Under the pieces are notes generated by a model. It was not told the DNA's origin and ran no database searches. It saw only the letters and a program-made list of their open reading frames with translations. Positions 58,851 to 64,000 of a stretch of DNA of 64,000 bases are shown one piece after another (position 1 is the first letter of the stretch; each line of letters begins with the position of its first letter). Source of the DNA: Desulfosudis oleivorans Hxd3 (GTDB lineage Bacteria > Desulfobacterota > Desulfobacteria > Desulfobacterales > Desulfosudaceae); the NCBI RefSeq assembly GCF_000018405.1, contig NC_009943.1:509255-573254 (forward strand), in the 5' to 3' direction. Position numbers and translations under genes: made by a program.

Positions 58851-59855
58851 CTACAGGCTTTCACCGATCATGGCCGCGAGATCCACCATGCGGGTGGAAT
58901 AGCCGGTCTCGTTGTCGTACCAGGAGAGCACCTTCACCATGTTGCCCATCACGTCGGTGGTGAGCGCGTCCACGATGGAGGAGAGGGCCGAGCCGTTGAA
59001 GTCAGATGACACCAGGGGCAGGTCGCTGTAACCCAGAATGCCGGCAAGCTCGTTTTCCGACGCGGCTTTCAGGGCCGCGTTGACGTCCGATGCCGTGACC
59101 CCGGAGGCGTTGACGGTGGCCACAAAGTCAACGATGGAGACGTTGGGCGTGGGCACCCGAATGGCCAGGCCGGTCATTTTTCCCGCCAGTTCCGGCAGCA
59201 CCAGGGCCACGGCCTTGGCCGCGCCGGTGGTGGTGGGAATCATGGAAAGGGCCGCGGCCCGGGCTCGGCGCAGGTCCTTGTGGGGAAAGTCCAGCAGCCG
59301 CTGGTCCCCGGTGTAGGAGTGAATGGTGGTCATCAGCCCGGCCTGAATGCCGAACTTTTCATGGATCACCTTGGCCACCGGCGCCAGGCAGTTGGTGGTG
59401 CAGGAGGCGTTTGAGATAATATGGTGCTTTCTGGGGTCGTAGCTGGTTGAATTGACCCCCATGACGATGGTGATGTCCGGCTCCTTGGCCGGCGCCGAGA
59501 TGATCACCTTGCGGGCCCCGGCTTCCAGGTGCTTGGACGCGCCATCCCGGTCCCGGAAAATGCCGGTGCACTCGGCCACGATGCCGGCATTGACGTCCCG
59601 CCAGCCCAGCTTGGCCGGGTCCTTGACCGCGAAAACCGGAATGGTCTCCCCGTCCACGATGATGCTGTTTTCCCCGGCTTTGACGGTGTGGCCGAACCGG
59701 CCGTGCACCGAGTCAAAGGCCAGCAGGTGGGCGATGGTCTCGGCGTCGCTCAGGTCGTTGATGGCCACCACCTTGACCTGGGGGTGGTTCATGGCCGCCC
59801 GGAACACCATGCGTCCGATTCTTCCAAATCCGTTGATTCCCAGCCGTATGGTCAT
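58851..59855 (-). CDS. gap: Glyceraldehyde-3-phosphate dehydrogenase, type I
   Basis: 334 residues. NAD-binding GINGFGRIGRMVFRA with Asp in AINDL (NAD rather than NADP preference), and active-site ISNASCTTNCLAPV with the catalytic Cys. C-terminal SWYDNETGYSTRMVDL. Glycolysis/gluconeogenesis. It lies just downstream of rimI on the same strand. Confidence 0.96.
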   Translation of the reverse strand: MTIRLGINGFGRIGRMVFRAAMNHPQVKVVAINDLSDAETIAHLLAFDSVHGRFGHTVKAGENSIIVDGETIPVFAVKDPAKLGWRDVNAGIVAECTGIFRDRDGASKHLEAGARKVIISAPAKEPDITIVMGVNSTSYDPRKHHIISNASCTTNCLAPVAKVIHEKFGIQAGLMTTIHSYTGDQRLLDFPHKDLRRARAAALSMIPTTTGAAKAVALVLPELAGKMTGLAIRVPTPNVSIVDFVATVNASGVTASDVNAALKAASENELAGILGYSDLPLVSSDFNGSALSSIVDALTTDVMGNMVKVLSWYDNETGYSTRMVDLAAMIGESL

Positions 59856-59856
59856 T

Positions 59857-60327
59857 TCATGCCTCCTTTAAATTGTGAATCATCATGATTGCGTCATCGT
59901 TGTCGTCATAATAGTAACCGGGCCGACGGCCGGCCACGGTAAATCCCGTTTTTTCATAGAGTTTTATCGCGGCAATGTTGGACGCCCGCACCTCCAGAAA
60001 CACCTGGCGCAGGCCCATTTTGCGCGCCCGCCGGATCGCCTCGTCCATCAACAGCCACGCGCCGTGGCGGCGCTGCCAGGGCCGGGCCGTGGCCACCTTG
60101 AGGATGTGCATCTCGTCAAGGACCCGGCGAAAAAAAATATACGCGGCAATGTGGTGGGTGGCGGCGCAACGGGCCGTCATTCCGCCGGCGTGGGACGCCG
60201 ATAACTCCAGGGCCACAGCGGCCATACTCCATGGATCCTTGAAACAGTCGGTTTCGATTGCGGTGATGGCGGGAATATCGGCCGGTGTGATACCGCTGGT
60301 ATAGAACAGCGGAAGATCATTCGCCAC
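59857..60327 (-). CDS. rimI: Ribosomal-protein-alanine N-acetyltransferase (RimI-type GNAT)
   Basis: 156 residues, GNAT fold. The acetyl-CoA loop region is RPWQRRHGAWLLMDEAIRRA, and LEVRASNIAAIKLYEKTGF is the RimI signature. Acetylates the N-terminus of ribosomal protein S18. GTG start at 60327, overlapping the upstream PTS gene. The stop is one base before the gap start. Confidence 0.88.
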   Translation of the reverse strand: MANDLPLFYTSGITPADIPAITAIETDCFKDPWSMAAVALELSASHAGGMTARCAATHHIAAYIFFRRVLDEMHILKVATARPWQRRHGAWLLMDEAIRRARKMGLRQVFLEVRASNIAAIKLYEKTGFTVAGRRPGYYYDDNDDAIMMIHNLKEA

Positions 60328-60733
60328 GCTTGTTGCCTTTTAAAATGCTGCTGGCAATGGAGATGCTTTTCTTGCCGAACGCTTCCACCGTAAGGATCAG
60401 GTCGGCCAGCGGCATGTCCTGCCGAATCCGTATCGCCTTGATGAGAATTGGCAGATTCACGCCGGACAGCACCTCCACCTGCCCCTCTTCAAGAAAGGAG
60501 TAACTCAGGTTTGACGGGGATCCTCCGAACATGTCGGTAAGAATCAGCACACCGTTTTCCCCTTTGACCGTTTTTATACCGTCGGCGATTTTTTTGCGAA
60601 GCTTGTCCGCGTTTTCGTTCAGGTCGATGGAGACCGCCGCGAGTTTTTCGGGCTTTGAGCCGAGAATAAACTGGGCCGCTTCGATCAATGCGTCGCCGAG
60701 CTTTTCATGGGTGACTATCAGTATGCCGATCAT
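60317..60733 (-). CDS. PTS mannose-type EIIA domain protein
   Basis: 138 residues from ATG 60733. IGILIVTHEKLGDALIEA places the phosphorylatable His near residue 9, and ILTDMFGGSPSNLSYSF is typical of EIIA-Man. No EIIB/C sugar permease genes adjoin it, so it is likely regulatory, as in other PTS-Ntr clusters with rapZ and ptsN. It overlaps rapZ by four bases. Confidence 0.88.
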   Translation of the reverse strand: MIGILIVTHEKLGDALIEAAQFILGSKPEKLAAVSIDLNENADKLRKKIADGIKTVKGENGVLILTDMFGGSPSNLSYSFLEEGQVEVLSGVNLPILIKAIRIRQDMPLADLILTVEAFGKKSISIASSILKGNKRGE

Positions 60734-61611
60734 GTGGTCTGGCCCGCCTCTTTGAGGTCTCTGTGTGATATTTCCACGTGGCGCTCCTCCCGTTTTTTCA
60801 TGTGGTTGAACACAGCGGTCGCCACTGCCACGCTTCGGTGGCATCCGCCGGTGCAGCCCACGGCCACGGTCAGGTATGCTTTGGGCTCATTCTTGTATAA
60901 AGGCAGAAGGAAGTCAATCAAGTTTAAGAACTTTTCCAAAAAAGCGCTGCCGGTGGAGTGATTCAGCACATGGGCGGCCACGTCGGCATCCGTGCCGTTT
61001 TTATGCTTCAGGGGATCCACGAAATAGGGGTTGGGCAGAAACCGCACATCCATGATGATGTCCGCGTCATGGGGTATACCGTACTTGTAGCCGAAGGACA
61101 TGACGTGAATCCGCATGGGCATGTGGTCGGCGCTTTTGCGGATTCTGGCCAGCAGGCGGATTTTCAGCTCGTGAATGGTCAGCGTGGAGGTGTCGATGAC
61201 GGTGTCCGACGACGCGCGCAGCTCCTCCAAAAGTTCCCGTTCCCGCCGAATACCGGAAACCAGCCCCTTGTCCCCGGCCAGGGGATGGTGCCGCCGGGTC
61301 TGACTGTAACGCTGGATCAGGACATTTTCCCCGGCTTCAAAAAAGAGAACGGTCAGCCGGTATCCCTGGGCCTTGAGGTCGTTGAAAACAGAAGGGTAGG
61401 TGGCAAGAAAATCGGGCTCCCGCAGGTCCATGACAAAGGCCAGCCCCGATATGCCGGATGCGGTGTTTACCGGGATTTCCAGAAATTTCGGCAGCAGGGC
61501 CACCGGCATGTTGTCAACGCAGTAAAACCCGGCGTCTTCAAAAACATCCAGGGCCGTGCTTTTGCCGGAACCGGACAGGCCGGTGAGAATGTGAATGATG
61601 AAGTTGCGCAT
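60730..61611 (-). CDS. rapZ: RapZ/YvcJ-type nucleotide-binding protein
   Basis: 293 residues. P-loop LTGLSGSGKSTALDVFEDAG, CVDNMPVALLPKF, and C-terminal YLTVAVGCTGGCHRSVAVAT. In E. coli RapZ guides RNase E to GlmZ sRNA; elsewhere it binds GTP and UDP-GlcNAc. Located between ptsN and the EIIA-Man gene as usual. Confidence 0.95.
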   Translation of the reverse strand: MRNFIIHILTGLSGSGKSTALDVFEDAGFYCVDNMPVALLPKFLEIPVNTASGISGLAFVMDLREPDFLATYPSVFNDLKAQGYRLTVLFFEAGENVLIQRYSQTRRHHPLAGDKGLVSGIRRERELLEELRASSDTVIDTSTLTIHELKIRLLARIRKSADHMPMRIHVMSFGYKYGIPHDADIIMDVRFLPNPYFVDPLKHKNGTDADVAAHVLNHSTGSAFLEKFLNLIDFLLPLYKNEPKAYLTVAVGCTGGCHRSVAVATAVFNHMKKREERHVEISHRDLKEAGQTT

Positions 61612-61617
61612 AGCGGA

Positions 61618-62076
61618 TCACGGCTCTTCGTCATACTCCTCGATGATCTCCAGCACGGTATCCGCGTCCTGGGCGTCGGCCAGCCGCTGCCTGAAAATAT
61701 CGTTTTTCAGCAGCTTGGAGATGCGGGAGAGCAGCATGAGGTGCAGCTCGGTGGAACCCTCCGGCGTAAAGAGCAGAAAAAAGATGTGGACCGGCCGGCC
61801 GTCCATTGCGTCAAAGTCCACGCCTTTGCGGCTCAGGCCGGCGCACAGGATCACGGTTCCCAGCTCCTTGAGCTTGCCGTGGGGAATGCCGATGCCACCG
61901 CCGATGCCGGTGGTGCCCAGACGCTCCCGTTCCATGAGCATGCGCACCAGCTTGCTGTGCTCAATGCCTGAAATTTTTGCCGCCGGAACGGTCAACTCCT
62001 CCAAGACCCCTTTTTTGTCCCGGGCCTCCAGGTTGACAAGAACCGCCTCCTTACGCAGTACATCCAGAAGTTTCAT
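61618..62076 (-). CDS. ptsN: EIIA-Ntr, nitrogen PTS regulatory protein
   Basis: 152 residues, PTS EIIA type 2 fold. Phosphorylation His in GGIGIPHGKLKELG. Regulates potassium, nitrogen and stress responses by phosphorylation state. Six bases upstream of rapZ on the minus strand. Confidence 0.92.
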   Translation of the reverse strand: MKLLDVLRKEAVLVNLEARDKKGVLEELTVPAAKISGIEHSKLVRMLMERERLGTTGIGGGIGIPHGKLKELGTVILCAGLSRKGVDFDAMDGRPVHIFFLLFTPEGSTELHLMLLSRISKLLKNDIFRQRLADAQDADTVLEIIEEYDEEP

Positions 62077-62255
62077 GTTTACTACCTTTATAAAACAGCC
62101 GCCGGTTTCCCAGGTTGATATGCCAGAGTGGAAAAATACGTCACTTGGCCGGCGATGTCAACCCGGGGCAGGAGACCGCGCAAGACGGGGAAGGAGATGC
62201 TTTTTCCCGGTGCAGTCCGTTTTCCCGGTGCCAAAAGTCCGAAAGGAGTGCCCCT

Positions 62256-62591
62256 TTACGGCAGGTCCGTGTCCTCCCGCTTGGCGGCTTTTCGGGTGGC
62301 CGGCCGGTGCTGCTTGATCTTCTGTTTGTTTTTCTTGATCTGTTTTTCGATTTTGTCCATGACCAGGTCGATGGCCGCATACATGTCCTCTGTTTCTTCC
62401 TTGCCGATGATATTGAGCTTGTCCCCGGTCAGGTTGATCTCCGCGATGTTGCGAAATTTTTCCACCGAGAGCAACACCTCAGCTTTGGCAGGGGAGTCGA
62501 AGAGCCGGTCGAACTTGTTGAGTTTTTCCGACACAAACTGTTTCAGGTGCTCCGATGCCTCCAGGTTCTTGAATGTGACTGTTACCTGCAT
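62256..62591 (-). CDS. hpf: Ribosome hibernation-promoting factor, short form
   Basis: 111 residues from ATG 62591, seven bases after AAGGAG. MQVTVTFKNLEASEHLKQFV and the basic AAIDLVMDKIEKQIKKNKQK helix mark the S30AE/HPF fold. No long-form C-terminal domain, so it should act like short HPF with RMF-like help or alone. Classic position between rpoN and ptsN; the 180-bp gap before ptsN has no gene. Confidence 0.94.
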   Translation of the reverse strand: MQVTVTFKNLEASEHLKQFVSEKLNKFDRLFDSPAKAEVLLSVEKFRNIAEINLTGDKLNIIGKEETEDMYAAIDLVMDKIEKQIKKNKQKIKQHRPATRKAAKREDTDLP

Positions 62592-62602
62592 GACCATTCT
62601 CC

Positions 62603-64000
62603 TTAAAATTGTTTGCGCTTGGTGGATGACAGGATGCCCATGGCTTCCCGGTATTTTGTCACCGTGCGCCGTGCGATGTTGATGTTGGCCGCTTTGAGTA
62701 TGTCAGCGATCTTGTCGTCGCTGAAGGGCTTTTTGGGGTTTTCGTTTTTTATGATCTGCCGAATTTTGTCCTGTACGCTGACCGACGCCATGCTGTCGGC
62801 GCCGGTCCGGTTGATGGCGCTGTTGAAAAAGTATTTCAATTCAAAGATGCCCTGGGGTGTGTGGGCGTATTTGTTGGTGGTGACCCGGCTGATGGTGGAT
62901 TCGTGCATGCCGATGTCTTCGGCCACATCCCGCAGGATCATGGGCCTGAGGTGGGCCACCCCCTTTTCAAAAAAATCACGCTGAAACTTGAGGATGCTGT
63001 TCATGACCGCGTAGATGGTCTTCTGCCGCTGCTGAATGCTTTTGATCAGCCAGGTGGCGGACCGGATTTTTTCCTGCAGGTACTCTTTGGCCTCTTTTGA
63101 TCCGGCGGCCCGGCCCCGCATCGCCTGCCGGTAGTAGGGGCTGATGTGCAGTCGCGGCAGGTCGTCGTCGTTTAAAACAATGACAAAATCGTTTTCGAAT
63201 TTGTGAACATAAATATCGGGAATGATGTACCCGGCGTCCTCCTGCTTGAAGCTTCTGCCGGGCCGGGGCTCTAAGGTCCGGATCAGGTTGACCGCGGCCA
63301 CGATCTCTTCCGTGTCGGTTTTCAGTGCCCTGGCAATGACCTTGTAATTTTTGGACTCCAGATGCTTCATGTGGTTGTTCAGGATGCCGGCGATCACCGG
63401 GGTGTCGATTCCCAGCTGGCGGGCCTGGATCAACAGGCATTCCGCAAGGGTCCGGGCGCATACGCCGGGCGGGTCAAAATTCTGGAGCATGGCCAGAATG
63501 GTTTCCACCTGCTCTATGGGCGCGTTGGCCGTGGCCGCGATCTCCGCCACATCGGCCTTGAGATAACCATCGTCATCCACGTTGCCGACGATCAGGCTGG
63601 CAATGGCCTCTTCCTGGCCGGTGGGCAGGGTCATGAGAAACTGCCACAGCAGGTGGTCCTTTAAGGACTTGTGGGAGGCGACAAAGGATTCATACTGGGG
63701 CTGCTCCCTGGCCTCGCTTTCAAACTGGACCCCGCCGTAGGAGTTGTATTCATTGAGGTAGTTTTCCCACTCCACCTGGTCGGAGATCTTTTCTTCAATA
63801 GAGACCTCCTTTTCCGCTTCAACCCTTTCGGGAAGGGCCTCCGCTTCCCTGTCATCGGTTGAGAGCTCGTCTTCGGGCGCTGTTTCCGGGGCCTCTTCCA
63901 GTGCCGGATTTTCGGACAGTTCCTGCTGGATCATGTCCACCATCTCCAGCCGGTTGAGCTGCAGCAGCCGAATGGCCATCTGCAGCTGGGGGGTCATGAC
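62603..64000 (-). CDS. rpoN: RNA polymerase sigma-54 factor (N-terminus cut by window edge)
   Basis: 465 visible codons. The visible start VMTPQLQMAIRLLQLNRLEM is the region I enhancer-responsive part. The core-binding domain follows and the C-terminal RpoN box ARRTVTKYREAMGI binds the -24 element. The true start lies beyond 64000, since the Leu-rich N-terminal 15-20 residues are missing. It directs transcription from -12/-24 promoters. Confidence 0.96.
   Translation of the reverse strand, partial: VMTPQLQMAIRLLQLNRLEMVDMIQQELSENPALEEAPETAPEDELSTDDREAEALPERVEAEKEVSIEEKISDQVEWENYLNEYNSYGGVQFESEAREQPQYESFVASHKSLKDHLLWQFLMTLPTGQEEAIASLIVGNVDDDGYLKADVAEIAATANAPIEQVETILAMLQNFDPPGVCARTLAECLLIQARQLGIDTPVIAGILNNHMKHLESKNYKVIARALKTDTEEIVAAVNLIRTLEPRPGRSFKQEDAGYIIPDIYVHKFENDFVIVLNDDDLPRLHISPYYRQAMRGRAAGSKEAKEYLQEKIRSATWLIKSIQQRQKTIYAVMNSILKFQRDFFEKGVAHLRPMILRDVAEDIGMHESTISRVTTNKYAHTPQGIFELKYFFNSAINRTGADSMASVSVQDKIRQIIKNENPKKPFSDDKIADILKAANINIARRTVTKYREAMGILSSTKRKQF

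Noticed and set aside
1-64000. CRISPR array or insertion sequence
   Set aside because: No set of regularly spaced 23-50 bp repeats with unique spacers was found, and no transposase or recombinase gene is visible on either strand.

Overview
The window looks like chromosomal DNA of a complete-oxidising sulfate-reducing bacterium of the Desulfobacterota (Desulfobacterales or Desulfosudis-like). The evidence is a full dsrMKJOP operon, a true dsrC, a siroheme-decarboxylase-like gene, an indolepyruvate oxidoreductase, multihaem cytochromes and a MetF/MetV methylene-tetrahydrofolate reductase. The species assignment is inference; no rRNA gene is present. Most of the window is G+C-rich core genome, with one clearly A+T-rich island at about 3.4-5.8 kb.

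Layout. 0-1.4 kb: end of iorA and iorB. 1.4-5.9 kb: accessory region. Two toxin-antitoxin operons, hicAB and a mazEF-like pair with a frameshifted toxin, each lie inside the same frame of direct repeats. They are followed by three A+T-rich genes separated by integron attC-like sites, with no integrase in view. 5.9-7.9 kb: RNase II/R-type exoribonuclease. 8.0-13.8 kb: an RsbRD-N-like gene followed by dsrMKJOP, the membrane complex that passes electrons to DsrC trisulfide. 13.8-16.5 kb: a methyltransferase, a cysteine-rich ferredoxin-like protein and a TetR regulator with a palindromic operator. 16.6-19.9 kb: a five-gene operon, tetrahaem cytochrome c - metV - cytochrome b - two-cluster ferredoxin - metF, with a near-consensus promoter. 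20.2-22.0 kb: dsrC, a siroheme-decarboxylase-like gene and a nitrilase-family hydrolase.

22.0-40.4 kb is housekeeping: truA, tRNA-Arg, folC, rpsU, adk, rho, rpmE, prfA, prmC, then the long co-directional run rpsB-tsf-pyrH-frr-uppS-cdsA-dxr-rseP-purL-purQ. 40.5-50.3 kb: a lipoprotein, a DUF4124 coiled-coil protein and a type IV minor-pilin cluster (fimT/gspH-like, pilW, pilV, pilX, pilY1). The PilY1 is unusual: it carries MopE-like acidic cysteine repeats in front of its VWA domain. 50.3-57.5 kb: a HAD phosphatase/glycosyltransferase pair, an MBL-fold protein without metal ligands, an M48 membrane protease, a small four-Cys protein with queE and queC, and tRNA-Leu. 57.5-64 kb: secG, tpiA, gapA, rimI and the nitrogen-PTS/sigma-54 cluster (EIIA-Man-like, rapZ, ptsN, hpf, rpoN, the last cut by the window edge).

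The most interesting system is the metF/metV operon. A methylene-tetrahydrofolate reductase is encoded with a DsrM/TmcC-like cytochrome b, a DsrK/TmcB-like ferredoxin lacking CCG domains and a periplasmic tetrahaem cytochrome. This suggests a membrane-anchored reductase that could couple methyl-H4folate oxidation to quinone or periplasmic cytochromes in the reverse Wood-Ljungdahl pathway. Four families of small dispersed intergenic repeats recur across the window and are listed individually.
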